Translations under genes and position numbers: made by a program
Assembly (NCBI RefSeq): GCF_014647515.1
Contig: NZ_BMPI01000076.1
Span: forward strand, 1 to 49,980
Length of the DNA: 49,980 nucleotides
Origin: Dactylosporangium sucinum
GTDB taxonomy: Bacteria; Actinomycetota; Actinomycetes; Mycobacteriales; Micromonosporaceae
Direction: 5' to 3'
The notes under the pieces: model-generated
Databases searched by the model: none
Told to the model about the DNA's origin: nothing
The model's input: the letters and a program-made list of their open reading frames with translations, nothing else
In this document: positions 27,222 to 35,675 of the stretch, piece after piece
How positions within the stretch are numbered: position 1 is the stretch's first letter
How the letters are laid out: each line of letters starts with the position of its first letter

Positions 27222-27413
27222 GTGAGCGCAGTGGCCACAACGCTGCTCGCGGCAGCAATCGTCACCGGCGTCCGCACGGTCCTCATCGCATTGTGCGTGC
27301 CGGCGGTCCGCCGTCGTCCCGCGGCGGGCGGGTCGGCGGATCCGCCGCGGGCCGCCTGGCTCGCCGCACGGGTCGCACCATTGCCGGAGGCCGTGTCGGA
27401 GCCACGCCGGTAG
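27222..27413 (+). CDS. Possible small membrane protein ahead of the ATPase operon
   Basis: 63 codons from GTG 27222 (VSAVATTLLAAAIVTGVRTV) with one hydrophobic helix and a basic, proline-rich tail. GAGG lies a few bases upstream in the short gap between the divergent subunit C gene and the operon. No family is recognised and GC-rich DNA makes chance frames common, so this could be leader sequence only. Nothing else was seen in 27092-27435. Confidence 0.3.
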   Translation: MSAVATTLLAAAIVTGVRTVLIALCVPAVRRRPAAGGSADPPRAAWLAARVAPLPEAVSEPRR

Positions 27414-27435
27414 CGGCGGGACTGACGGGAAGTGG

Positions 27436-27888
27436 GTGCCGGCGGTGGGCATCGCCGACCTGTTGCAGCGCTTCCGGCCGGCCGGCCCGCCCGGGGCCGC
27501 CCGGCCGGCGGCCGTTCCCGCGGACCCCGCGGCGGAGGCCGCCGCTGAGCTGCTGCCGGTGTTCGCCGCGTTGCGGGAGACGACGGCCGAGGCCGCGGCG
27601 ATCCGGGCCACGGCGGAGACCGGGGCGGACACACGGCGCCGCCGGGCGGTGATCGCGGCACGGCGCGTCGTCGCCGGGGCCCGGCGTGCGGCGCCGGCCG
27701 CCCGGGCGCAGGCGTTCGCCGAGGCCCGAGCCGGTGACAGCCGCGCCGGGGACGCCCTCATGGCCGCCGCCCGCCACGACGCCGACGAGGTGCGCCGCCG
27801 CGCCACGGAGCGGCTCGATCGGGCCGTCTCCGACGTCGTAGCCGGCGTGCTCGCCGAACTCTACGATCCACGCGAGGTGCCGCGATGA
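27436..27888 (+). CDS. V/A-type ATPase peripheral-stalk subunit G/H-like protein
   Basis: 150 residues from GTG 27436. The protein is Ala/Arg-rich and helical; its last third (ADEVRRRATERLDRAVSDVV, then AGVLAEL) has the heptad-like pattern of AhaH/subunit G, the partner of subunit E in the peripheral stalk. A short proline-rich N-terminus starts VPAVGIADLLQRF. Its stop overlaps the subunit I start (ATGA). Assignment is by composition and operon position rather than a firm motif. Confidence 0.6.
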   Translation: MPAVGIADLLQRFRPAGPPGAARPAAVPADPAAEAAAELLPVFAALRETTAEAAAIRATAETGADTRRRRAVIAARRVVAGARRAAPAARAQAFAEARAGDSRAGDALMAAARHDADEVRRRATERLDRAVSDVVAGVLAELYDPREVPR

Positions 27889-29195
27889 GCGCGGTGCGGC
27901 TGCGGGAGCGGATGCTTCCGACCCGCATGAGCCGGATCGCCCTGGTGACGCCCGAGGCGGCGCTGGACGCGGTCCTGGCTGAGGTCGCGGCAGCCGGTGT
28001 GGTGGAGCTCGAGCCCGTCGACGCCGGCGGACGCCCGGCGGGCGAACGGGGGTCCGGCACCGCGCGGATGCGCTCGGGGGCGGTGCGCGAGCAGGGCGTT
28101 GCGGCCTATCGGGGCTGGTGCCCGGAGCGTGAGCGGGCGCCGTTGGCGGCGCGGATCGCACCGTTGGGCGGCGCGCTCGTACCGCTTCCCCGCCCGGCCG
28201 GCGTCGACCCGCCGACGCTGCTGGTGCCCGCCGGCCCGGTGGGCCGGTCCGTCGCCCCGCTGGTCGGCACCTACGGGACCGTGCCGTACGCGGACGTCGA
28301 CCCGTCCGTGCTGGCCGGGGTGGCGTACGTGGTGATGTTCGGCATGATGTTCGCCGACGCCGGCCACGGCCTGGTGCTGGTCGCCATCGCCGTCGCGCTG
28401 CGCCTGCACCCACCCCGGCGATGGCCGGCGCTGCGCGACGCCTGGCTGTTCATCGCCGGGGCCGGGCTGGCGGGCACGCTGTTCGGTGTGCTGTTCGGCG
28501 AGTGCTTCGGCCCGACCGGCCTACCGGCGTTGTGGCTGGAGCCGCTTGCGGAGCCGGTGCGGCTGCTCACCGCCGGCGTCGCGGTCGGTGCGGTGCTGCT
28601 CGCCGCCGCCTTCGCCGTCGGCGTGGTGAACCGCTGGCGCGAGGGCTCCGTCCGGCTAGCCCTGTACGCGCCGTCAGGGGTCGCCGGCGCCGCGGTCTTC
28701 CTGGGTCTTGGCTGCGTCGCCGCCGGCTTCTACGCCGGCGCCGTGCCGGTCACGGTGACCGGTGCCGCCGTGGCCGGGTGCGGCCTCCTCCTCGCCGCGG
28801 TCGGGCTTCACGCGGCCGCGGGTGGCGGCGGTGCGGCGGTTGCGCAGACCGCGGTGCAGCTGTTCGACCTGGTCGTCAGGATCGGTGCGAACGTTGTGTC
28901 TTTCGCCCGGCTCGCCGCGTTCGGCCTGACCCACGCCGCCCTCGGCGGCCTGGTGTGGGTGGCGACCGCCGACCTGTGGCATCGCGGTGGCGGCTGGGTG
29001 GCCGCCGCCGCTGTCGTGTTCCTGGCCGGCAACACGGTGACGTTCGGCCTGGAGGCCCTCGTCGCCGGTGTGCAGGCCCTGCGTCTTGAGTACTACGAAC
29101 TGTTCTCGCGCGTTTTCGAGACGACCGGCCGGCCGTTCCGCCCGTGGCGTGGCGATCCGGGCCCCGGGCCGGGCTCGGAGGAGGTGCTGCCATGA
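27885..29195 (+). CDS. ntpI: V/A-type ATPase membrane subunit I (a)
   Basis: 436 residues, against 600-700 in most relatives. The shortening is in the N-terminal cytoplasmic arm, here only about 130 residues (MLPTRMSRIALVTPEAALDA at the start). The membrane part has seven to eight helices with family landmarks MFGMMFADAGHGLVL, SFARLAAFGLTHAALGG and LRLEYYELFSRVFETTG; the arginines in the last two are candidates for the ion-channel arginine facing the K ring. The ion half-channels lie in this subunit. It overlaps both neighbours by four bases. Confidence 0.88.
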   Translation: MSAVRLRERMLPTRMSRIALVTPEAALDAVLAEVAAAGVVELEPVDAGGRPAGERGSGTARMRSGAVREQGVAAYRGWCPERERAPLAARIAPLGGALVPLPRPAGVDPPTLLVPAGPVGRSVAPLVGTYGTVPYADVDPSVLAGVAYVVMFGMMFADAGHGLVLVAIAVALRLHPPRRWPALRDAWLFIAGAGLAGTLFGVLFGECFGPTGLPALWLEPLAEPVRLLTAGVAVGAVLLAAAFAVGVVNRWREGSVRLALYAPSGVAGAAVFLGLGCVAAGFYAGAVPVTVTGAAVAGCGLLLAAVGLHAAAGGGGAAVAQTAVQLFDLVVRIGANVVSFARLAAFGLTHAALGGLVWVATADLWHRGGGWVAAAAVVFLAGNTVTFGLEALVAGVQALRLEYYELFSRVFETTGRPFRPWRGDPGPGPGSEEVLP

Positions 29196-29614
29196 GTGCG
29201 TTGTGGCTTGGGGTGCTGCCGGCGGTACTGCTGGTGTGCTGGGCGGCACGGGCGTTGGCCCGGCGGCATCCGCGTGCGGTGCCCCGCGCCCTGCTGGTGC
29301 TCAACGCCGCACTGCTGGCGGCCGCGGCCGTCATGGCGGTCGTGGCGTTCACGGCCGCCCCGGCCCAAGCCAGCGCCGCGGGCGTCGCAGCGGCCGGCGG
29401 ATCGAACTGGGCGGCATTGCTGGGGGCGGCGGTGGCGGTCGCGGGCTCGTCGATCGGCGCGGCGATCGCGGTGGCGTACACCGGAGCCGCCGCACTGGCC
29501 GCCATGAGCGAACGGCCCGAGGTCTTCGGCCGGGCGATGGTCATCGTCGGCCTGGCCGAGGGCATCGCGATCTACGGCCTGATCGTGGCGATCATTCTGA
29601 TCGGCAAGGCCTGA
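29192..29614 (+). CDS. ntpK: V/A-type ATPase proteolipid subunit K (c)
   Basis: 140 residues from ATG 29192 behind GGAGGAGG. The last 75 residues are a standard two-helix c subunit (GAAVAVAGSSIGAAIAVAYT and GRAMVIVGLAEGIAIYGLIV) with the ion-carrying Glu in GLAEGIAIYG. In front of it are two additional hydrophobic helices (LWLGVLPAVLLVCWAARALA; LVLNAALLAAAAVMAVVAF), so four helices but only one carboxylate. No Gln of the sodium-binding kind is seen near the Glu, so proton transport is more likely. That ion call is inference. Confidence 0.87.
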   Translation: MSALWLGVLPAVLLVCWAARALARRHPRAVPRALLVLNAALLAAAAVMAVVAFTAAPAQASAAGVAAAGGSNWAALLGAAVAVAGSSIGAAIAVAYTGAAALAAMSERPEVFGRAMVIVGLAEGIAIYGLIVAIILIGKA

Positions 29615-29616
29615 TC

Positions 29617-29889
29617 ATGGACCACAGGGGGGAGCCCGAGTCCCGCTCCGCTGCGGGACGGGTCGCGGCCATCGGGGAAGCGCAGCTCGTGCGGGGCTAC
29701 GCGCTGGCCGGGGTGGCCGTCACCGTCGCCGCCGACGGCCCGGCGGTGCGCGCCGCGTGGCGGGCACTGGCACCGGACATCGTCGTGGTCGTGCTGACCC
29801 AGGCCGCCGCCCGGGCACTGGCGGGCGTCGCCGCGGCACCGGGGCGCATGGTGGCGGTCCTGCCGGAGCCGCCCGGGGCCCGGCCGTGA
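29617..29889 (+). CDS. ntpF: V/A-type ATPase subunit F
   Basis: 90 residues from ATG 29617, two bases after the subunit K stop. It contains AAIGEAQLVRGYALAGVAVT, the usual opening of subunit F, followed by a Rossmann-like core (DIVVVVLTQAAARALA). F binds D in the rotating central stalk. The start used follows from the spacing to subunit K, although no strong Shine-Dalgarno sequence is visible and coupling is likely. Confidence 0.8.
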   Translation: MDHRGEPESRSAAGRVAAIGEAQLVRGYALAGVAVTVAADGPAVRAAWRALAPDIVVVVLTQAAARALAGVAAAPGRMVAVLPEPPGARP

Positions 29890-30389
29890 GCACCGCGGTC
29901 CGGGAGGCGCTCGAACCGCTGCGGCGGGCGATCCTGCGGGCGGCCCGCGCGTACGCCGACGGCTGCCGGGCGGACGCCGCAGAAGCTGCCGGCGGGATGC
30001 TGCGTGCGGCCCGGGCAGAAGCCGAGCAGATCCGGCTGGAGGCTCGCGCAGCCGGCCTCGACGATGCCGCCGTCCTGTCGGCGGCCGAACGGGCGCACAC
30101 ACGCCGGGCCGCCCGGGCGGTGGTGCTCGCAGCACGCCGCGACACGGCCGAGGAGCTGCGCCGCCGGGTGAGCGCCGCGCTGCGGGCGGAACTCGGCGGC
30201 GGATGCCTCGGGCCGGCGCTGGCCGACCGGGCTCGGGCGGTGCTCGGGCCACAGGCACGGATCGAACCGGCCGGAGACGGCGGCGTCATCGGCACGCTCG
30301 GGAACCGCCGGGCCGACTGCTCCATCGCGGCGCTGACCGAGTACGCCATCGCGCGGCAGGCCGGCCGCGCCGCAGAGGTGTGGACGTGA
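29886..30389 (+). CDS. ntpE: V/A-type ATPase peripheral-stalk subunit E
   Basis: 167 residues from GTG 29886, overlapping the F stop (GTGA). The N-terminal 100 residues are a long charged helix (EALEPLRRAILRAARAYADG; AEAEQIRLEARAAGLDDAA), and the C-terminal 60 form the small mixed domain ending in the ADCSIAALTEYAIARQAG region. This is the normal subunit E layout. It should pair with the G/H-like protein encoded first in the operon. Confidence 0.78.
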   Translation: MSTAVREALEPLRRAILRAARAYADGCRADAAEAAGGMLRAARAEAEQIRLEARAAGLDDAAVLSAAERAHTRRAARAVVLAARRDTAEELRRRVSAALRAELGGGCLGPALADRARAVLGPQARIEPAGDGGVIGTLGNRRADCSIAALTEYAIARQAGRAAEVWT

Positions 30390-32134
30390 TGCCGCGCGAG
30401 ACCCCCGACGGACGGATCACCCGGGTCGCCGGCCCGCTCGTCGAGATGAGCGACCGCGGCCGCGGGGTTGCGATGCACGACCTCGTCGGTCTCGGCTCCC
30501 AGCGGCTGCCCGGAGAGGTCGTCGGCATCCGGGAGGGCACGCTGACCGTCCAGGCCTACGAGTACACCGGCGGCCTGCGGCCCGGCGCGGCGGCGGTGCC
30601 CCTCGGGCACCGCCTCGTCGCCCGCCTGGGCCCGTGGCTGCTCGGCGGCGTCTTCGACGGGCTGCTGCGCCCGCTCGCCGGCGCGCCGGTGTGGCTCGCC
30701 CCCGGCGCGGCCGGCGGCGAGCCACCCGCCGGGTCCCGGTGGCGCTTCGCGCCCTGCGTGGCCGACGGCCAGGTCGTCAGCGGCGGATCGAAGCTCGGTG
30801 TCCTGGCCACCGTCGGGCCGGTCGAGTACCGGGTGCTGGTCCCGCCGGAGGTCGCCGGTGTCGTCGAGCGGTGCGCCGCGCCTGGTGAGCGCGGGCCGGA
30901 CGACGTGCTCGCGAGCGTCGGCGGCATGCCGGTCGGGATGACCGCCACCTGGCCGATCCGCGCGCCGCGGCCGGTCCGGGGGCGGCGGGACGCCGACGAG
31001 CCCCTGCACACCGGCCAGCGCGTCGTGGACGGCCTGTTCCCGATCGCCAAGGGCAGCACGGCCGCGGTGCCGGGCGGCTTCGGCACGGGCAAGACGATGC
31101 TGCTGCAGCAGATCGCCAAATGGTGCGACGCGGACGTCATCGTCTACGTCGGCTGCGGCGAGCGCGGCAACGAGATGGCCGACGTCGTCGCCGAACTGGC
31201 GGCACTCGAGGATCCCCGGACCGGCGGGCGGCTCATCGACCGTTCCGTCGTCGTCGCCAACACGTCCAACATGCCGATGATGGCGCGGGAGGCAAGCGTC
31301 TACACGGGCGTCACCGTCGCCGAGTTCTTCCGCGACATGGGCCACGACGTCGTGGTCATCGCGGACTCCACGTCCCGCTGGGCGGAGGCGCTGCGCGAGT
31401 TCGCCTCGCGGGCCGGAGCGTTGCCGGCCGAGGAGGGCTACCCGGCCGACCTGGCCTCCGCGCTCGCCGCGTTCTACGAGCGGGCCGGTGCGGTGAGGAC
31501 GCTCGGCGGCGCCCCGGGCTCGGTCACCATCGTCGGCGCGGTGTCGCCGCCCGGCGGCGACCTCACCGAGCCCGTGACGATGAACACCGAACGCTTCGTC
31601 CGGTGCCGCTGGACGCTTGACCGCGATCTCGCCTACGCCCGGCACTACCCGGCGGTGTCCTGGTCGGGGTCGTTCTCGCGGGACGCCGCGGCGATCGGCT
31701 CGTGGCACGCTCGGCACGGCGACGCCGCGTGGCTGCGTCGGCGGGCCCGGGCGCTCGACGTCCTCGCCGAGGCCGACCGGCTCGGCGCGCTTGCCGAACT
31801 GGTCGGCACGGCGAGCCTGCCGCCGCACGAGCGCGTCGCGATCCTGGCCGGGAGGCTGCTGCGTGAGGGGGTGCTGCAGCAGAACGCGCTGGCGCCGAAC
31901 GACGCGCGCTGTACCGCGGAGAAGGCAGCGGCCCTGCTCGACGCGATCCTGGCCGTCACGCAGCGCTGCCACGCGCTCGTCGACGCCGGCGTGCCCGCGG
32001 AGACGCTCGAGTCGGTGGACTACGGGCCGTTGGTCCGGGCGCGCGAGGCGACCCGGCCCGACGGCGTGGCGGAGGTCGCCGGGCAGGCCGAGGCGACGCT
32101 CGCCCGGGTCGACGCGACGAGGGAGCGGTCATGA
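30389..32134 (+). CDS. ntpA: V/A-type ATPase catalytic subunit A
   Basis: 581 residues from ATG 30389, the A of which is also the last base of the subunit E stop. The P-loop GGFGTGKT is at about 229-236; GERGNEMADVV, the Walker B region VVVIADSTSRWAEALRE and GALPAEEGYPADLASAL all match catalytic A subunits. The domain order is a beta-barrel, the non-homologous bulge of A subunits, the nucleotide domain and a helical C-terminus. Together with B it forms the ATP-hydrolysing or synthesising head. Confidence 0.95.
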   Translation: MPRETPDGRITRVAGPLVEMSDRGRGVAMHDLVGLGSQRLPGEVVGIREGTLTVQAYEYTGGLRPGAAAVPLGHRLVARLGPWLLGGVFDGLLRPLAGAPVWLAPGAAGGEPPAGSRWRFAPCVADGQVVSGGSKLGVLATVGPVEYRVLVPPEVAGVVERCAAPGERGPDDVLASVGGMPVGMTATWPIRAPRPVRGRRDADEPLHTGQRVVDGLFPIAKGSTAAVPGGFGTGKTMLLQQIAKWCDADVIVYVGCGERGNEMADVVAELAALEDPRTGGRLIDRSVVVANTSNMPMMAREASVYTGVTVAEFFRDMGHDVVVIADSTSRWAEALREFASRAGALPAEEGYPADLASALAAFYERAGAVRTLGGAPGSVTIVGAVSPPGGDLTEPVTMNTERFVRCRWTLDRDLAYARHYPAVSWSGSFSRDAAAIGSWHARHGDAAWLRRRARALDVLAEADRLGALAELVGTASLPPHERVAILAGRLLREGVLQQNALAPNDARCTAEKAAALLDAILAVTQRCHALVDAGVPAETLESVDYGPLVRAREATRPDGVAEVAGQAEATLARVDATRERS

Positions 32135-33513
32135 GCGGGTGGCCGGTGGTCGAGCACGCGTCGGTCCACGAGGTCCACGGACCGCTGCTGGTTGTCGGCG
32201 ACGTGGGCGGGGCCGCCGGCTACGACGACGTCGCGACGATCGTTTCCGCCGACGGCGGGCGGCGGCACGGCGTCGTGCTGGAGGCCGGCGGGGACACGGC
32301 GGTCGTTCAGGTCTACGAGGGCACCTCCGGTATCGCGCGGTCCGGAACCCGGGTCGCGTTCACCGGCGCACCCATGCGGATCCCGGTCGGCGAGCGCTGG
32401 CTCGGCCGCATGTGCAACGGCCGGGGAGAACCGCTCGACGGCGGGCCGCCGGTGATCGCCGACCGGTCGGTCCCGGTGGCGGGGTCTCCGATGAACCCGA
32501 CCTGGCGCGAGCCGCCGAGCGAACCGGTCGTCACCGGCGTCTCGGCGGTCGACGCGCTGACGACCCTGGTCCGGGGACAGAAGCTGCCGGTGTTCGCCGC
32601 CGCGGGATTGCCGTACCTGGAGCTCGCCGTCCAGATCGCGCGCCAGGCCCATGCCGGCGGGGCACCGTTCTGCGTCGTCTTCGCCGGGATGGGTCTCACC
32701 CACGCCGACGCCGGCTTCGTCCGCGACGCGCTGGACGAGCGCGCGGCCGCGGACGAGTTGGTGCTGTTCCTCAACGCCGCCGACGACCCGGTCATCGAGC
32801 GGATCCTGACGCCGAGGCTGGGGCTGACCGTAGCGGAGGACCTCGCCTTCACCGGCGGCCGGCACGTGCTGGTGGTGATGACGGACATGACAAGTTACGC
32901 CGAGGCGCTCCGCGAGGTCTCCGCGGCCCGCGGCGAGATCCCGGCCCGGCGGGCGTACCCGGGCTACCTGTACAGCGACCTGGCCTCGCTCTACGAGCGC
33001 TGCGGCCGGGTGCGCGGCCGGCCGGGGTCGGTGACGATCGTTCCGGTGCTCACCATGCCGGCCGAGGACATCACCCATCCGGTGCCGGACCTCACCGGGT
33101 ACATCACCGAGGGCCAGATCGTCCTGTCCTCGGAGGTGCACAGCCGCGGGGTGTACCCGCCGGTCGACCCGCTGTCCTCACTGTCGCGCCTCATGCGGCA
33201 CGGCGCTGGGGCCGGCCGGACCCGCGACGACCATCTCCCGGTCGCGGCGCAGCTGATGGCCGCCCTGGCGCGCGCCCGGCAGGTGCGCGAACTGGCGGAC
33301 CTCGTCGGCACGGCCGCCCTCGGCGACACCGATCGCCGCTACCTGGACTTCGCCGGGGCCGTCGACCGCGACCTGCTGAACCAGCGGCCGGACGAGTCCC
33401 GGTCGCTCGACGAGACGCTCGGCCGAGCGTGGCGGACCCTCCTGCGGCTGCCCGACGCGGAGCTGACCACGCTCCCGGACGCGCTGCTCACTCGGCATCG
33501 CCGGACGGGGTGA
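32131..33513 (+). CDS. ntpB: V/A-type ATPase non-catalytic subunit B
   Basis: 460 residues, ATGA overlap with A. It lacks a P-loop, as B subunits do, and has VVFAGMGLTHADAGFVRDAL, LVVMTDMTSYAEALREVSAA, RRAYPGYLYSDLASLYERCG and YITEGQIVLS, all strong B landmarks. The arginine-finger region follows at VDPLSSLSRLM. Its stop overlaps the start of subunit D. Confidence 0.95.
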   Translation: MSGWPVVEHASVHEVHGPLLVVGDVGGAAGYDDVATIVSADGGRRHGVVLEAGGDTAVVQVYEGTSGIARSGTRVAFTGAPMRIPVGERWLGRMCNGRGEPLDGGPPVIADRSVPVAGSPMNPTWREPPSEPVVTGVSAVDALTTLVRGQKLPVFAAAGLPYLELAVQIARQAHAGGAPFCVVFAGMGLTHADAGFVRDALDERAAADELVLFLNAADDPVIERILTPRLGLTVAEDLAFTGGRHVLVVMTDMTSYAEALREVSAARGEIPARRAYPGYLYSDLASLYERCGRVRGRPGSVTIVPVLTMPAEDITHPVPDLTGYITEGQIVLSSEVHSRGVYPPVDPLSSLSRLMRHGAGAGRTRDDHLPVAAQLMAALARARQVRELADLVGTAALGDTDRRYLDFAGAVDRDLLNQRPDESRSLDETLGRAWRTLLRLPDAELTTLPDALLTRHRRTG

Positions 33514-34133
33514 CCGCCGTGCCGCGACTGCGTCAGGTGCCGCCCGGCCGGGCCGGGACGCTCTGGCTGCGCCACCGGCTGGCGGTGGCCCGGCGGGGCT
33601 GCGGCGTCCTGCGCCGCAAGCTCACGATGCTCACCGAGGAACGCGAACGCCTCCGTCGCCGATACGAGACCACCGCGGCGGAGTGGGCCCGCGCCGATCG
33701 GGTGGCCTGCGGCTGGCTTCGGCGGGCCGCGGTCCTGGACGGCGCGGATGTCGTCGGCCCGGCCGGAGCCGGCGGCCCGATGACCGTGGTCCCGCGATGG
33801 ACGGCGTTGATGGGCGTGCGGTACGCCGCGCCGCCCGGGATCGAGCCTCCGCACCCGCCGGCGGGGTGGCACGCGCCGGGCGGGTCAGCGACCTCGCAGG
33901 CGGCCCTGACGTACCGGGCGGCCGCCGAGGCCGCCGCCCGGCATGCGGCCTCGTCCTCGGCGCTGTCCACCGTCGACGAGGAGGTCTCCGCCGTCCGCCA
34001 GCGGGTGCGCATGCTGGAGCAGCACTGGATTCCCCGGCTGGAGGACGCCCTGGTGGTAGCCCGGCAGCAGATGGACGAGCAGGAGGCCGCCGACGGAGCG
34101 CGCCGCCGGGCGAGGGACGGAAGGCAGGCCTGA
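33510..34133 (+). CDS. ntpD: V/A-type ATPase central-stalk subunit D
   Basis: 207 residues from GTG 33510, overlapping the B stop. The opening TLWLRHRLAVARRGCGVLRR and LTMLTEERERLRRRYET is the conserved first helix of subunit D (motif LLKRKRD-like), and the C-terminal helix returns with the RQRVRMLEQHWIPRLEDAL stretch. These two helices form the coiled coil of the rotor. It is the last gene of the operon; the next gene is convergent with 12 bases between. Confidence 0.87.
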   Translation: MTAVPRLRQVPPGRAGTLWLRHRLAVARRGCGVLRRKLTMLTEERERLRRRYETTAAEWARADRVACGWLRRAAVLDGADVVGPAGAGGPMTVVPRWTALMGVRYAAPPGIEPPHPPAGWHAPGGSATSQAALTYRAAAEAAARHAASSSALSTVDEEVSAVRQRVRMLEQHWIPRLEDALVVARQQMDEQEAADGARRRARDGRQA

Positions 34134-34145
34134 GGGTGGCGGCGG

Positions 34146-34622
34146 TCAGACCTGACGCGGGATGCCGCCGCTGAGCGACAGGATCCAGCACATCGCCTTG
34201 TGACCGAAGTCGGCGGTGGGGCCGAACATCAGCGGGCACCCGCCGGCGATGACGTGGATGCCGTGGCCACGGCCGTACTCGGCGGCCGCGTCGGAGGCGC
34301 TGCCGGGGCCGAACCCGCGGTGCATCCACACGTGGGTGACGCCGAGGTCGGCGCACTCGCGCATGGTGGCCTCGGCGGTCTCGGGGCGGGTGCCGATGAC
34401 GACCGCGTCGACGCCGCCGGGGATCGACGCGAGGTCGGGGTACGAGTGGTCGCCCTCGACCTGCTCGGCGTTGGGGTTGACCGCGAACACCTCGTAACCG
34501 CGGTCCCGCAGCCGCTGGTAGACGACGTTGCTGCCGTGGCCCTGCGGGGTCCGGGACACGCCCGTCACCGCGATGCGCCGGTGGGCCAGGAACTCCGCCG
34601 CGGCGGCCTTCAGTGTGGCCAT
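34146..34622 (-). CDS. CoA-binding domain protein (YccU family)
   Basis: 158 residues from ATG 34622. It starts with RRIAVTGVSRTPQGHGSNVV, then YEVFAVNPNAEQVEG and DAVVIGTRPETAEATMREC, and ends at GGCPLMFGPTADFGHKAMCW. This is a stand-alone CoA-binding Rossmann domain of YccU type, related to the CoA-binding part of ADP-forming acetyl-CoA synthetases. The role is unknown, possibly sensing acyl-CoA. A DevR-like box lies 77 bases upstream of the start. Confidence 0.9.
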   Translation of the reverse strand: MATLKAAAAEFLAHRRIAVTGVSRTPQGHGSNVVYQRLRDRGYEVFAVNPNAEQVEGDHSYPDLASIPGGVDAVVIGTRPETAEATMRECADLGVTHVWMHRGFGPGSASDAAAEYGRGHGIHVIAGGCPLMFGPTADFGHKAMCWILSLSGGIPRQV

Positions 34623-34698
34623 GGTGCCGTCCCTCCCTGACACGTGCGGGGCGGGAGCCCCGCCACGACCACCGTCCCGCCGGCGGCGGCGGTGCACG

Positions 34699-34713
34699 AG
34701 GGCCGAAGGTCCT
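34699..34713 (-). promoter_or_regulatory. DevR/DosR-like box upstream of the CoA-binding gene
   Basis: On the plus strand the bases read AGGGCCGAAGGTCCT, a palindrome with one mismatch pair. Its reverse complement AGGACCTTCGGCCCT fits the box seen across the island. It overlaps the stop codon of the next upstream USP gene and could serve the CoA-binding gene as a promoter of its own. Confidence 0.6.
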
Positions 34714-35561
34714 CACCCCTGGGTGCGCACGACCAGAACCGGGCGGTGGGCGTGGTGCAGGGTCGCCATCGCCACGCTGCCGAGGAGGATCTCGCGCACC
34801 GCCGAGCGGCCGCGGGAGCCGACGACCACGACCGCGGCGTCCTGTTCCCGGGCGCAGTCGGCGAGCGCCCCGGCGACGGCGCGCCCCGGCGGGCCGGGCC
34901 GGGACGGCACGTGCAGGCGGGCCGGCGCCGCGCCACCCGCCTGCGGGTCGCCGGGCGCCTGGCCGTCGTCCACGGTCACCGGCAGCACGGTCCGCGCCGG
35001 GAACAGCCGGACGGCGGTGTCGAGGGCGGCCTGCGCGCCGGCCGAGCCGTCGTCGCCGACGAGCACGGGGCCGGCGCTCAGGGCCGCGAACTCGGCGGTC
35101 AGCAGCGGGTGCGGCACCACGAGCACGGGCCGGGCCGCGTAGTGCACGGCCATGTCGGAGACGCTGCCCAGCACCGCCCGGGCGCCGCCGAGGCCGCGCG
35201 AGCCGACGAGCACCAGGTCGGCGTCCACCTGCTCGGCGAGCTCGGCGAGCTGGAGGCCCTCCCCGGCGTACGTCTGCGCCACGAGCGCCTCGGCGGACCA
35301 CCCCTCGGCGGCGGCCAGGGTGACGCCGACCGCGGCGATCCGGGCGGCCTCCCTCCCGCCCTCGCGCTCGACCGCCGCGACGAACTCGTCGATGTGGGCG
35401 GCGCCGGTCCACAGCCGCCGCCGCAACGCGTCGTCGGCGAACGGCGGGGGCCACAGGTTGGCCACCCAGGCCTTCGCCCGCGGGAACAGCTTGGCGGCGG
35501 CCGCGATGGCGGCACTCGCCGCCGGTGAGCCGTCGTACCCGGCCAGCACTCGGATGGGCAT
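34713..35561 (-). CDS. Tandem-domain universal stress protein
   Basis: 282 residues with two UspA domains. Domain 1 opens IRVLAGYDGSPAASAAIAAA and has the nucleotide signature VGSRGLGGARAVLGS; domain 2 opens PVLVGDDGSAGAQAALDTAV and has VGSRGRSAVREILLGSVA. The G-2x-G-9x-G(S/T) pattern is kept in both, so ATP binding is likely. Such tandem USPs are members of the mycobacterial dormancy regulon. Two boxes lie 68-104 bases upstream of its start. Confidence 0.92.
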   Translation of the reverse strand: MPIRVLAGYDGSPAASAAIAAAAKLFPRAKAWVANLWPPPFADDALRRRLWTGAAHIDEFVAAVEREGGREAARIAAVGVTLAAAEGWSAEALVAQTYAGEGLQLAELAEQVDADLVLVGSRGLGGARAVLGSVSDMAVHYAARPVLVVPHPLLTAEFAALSAGPVLVGDDGSAGAQAALDTAVRLFPARTVLPVTVDDGQAPGDPQAGGAAPARLHVPSRPGPPGRAVAGALADCAREQDAAVVVVGSRGRSAVREILLGSVAMATLHHAHRPVLVVRTQG

Positions 35562-35628
35562 CGCAGCCTCCTCGACGCTCGGCGATCTTGGCTCGTTCCA
35601 GCATGGCGAGCCGCCCGCGCGGCCGGCA

Positions 35629-35665
35629 GGGCGTTCGGTCCCGGCTCACCCGGGCCGTTCGCCCT
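35629..35665 (-). promoter_or_regulatory. Two DevR/DosR-like boxes upstream of the reverse USP gene
   Basis: GGGCGTTCGGTCCC (35629-35642) and GGGCCGTTCGCCCT (35652-35665) lie in tandem 23 bases apart, centre to centre, about two helical turns. The USP gene on the minus strand starts at 35561. Paired sites at this spacing are typical of strongly DevR-controlled promoters; identity with such sites is inferred from pattern. Confidence 0.65.
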
Positions 35666-35675
35666 GGATGACGTC

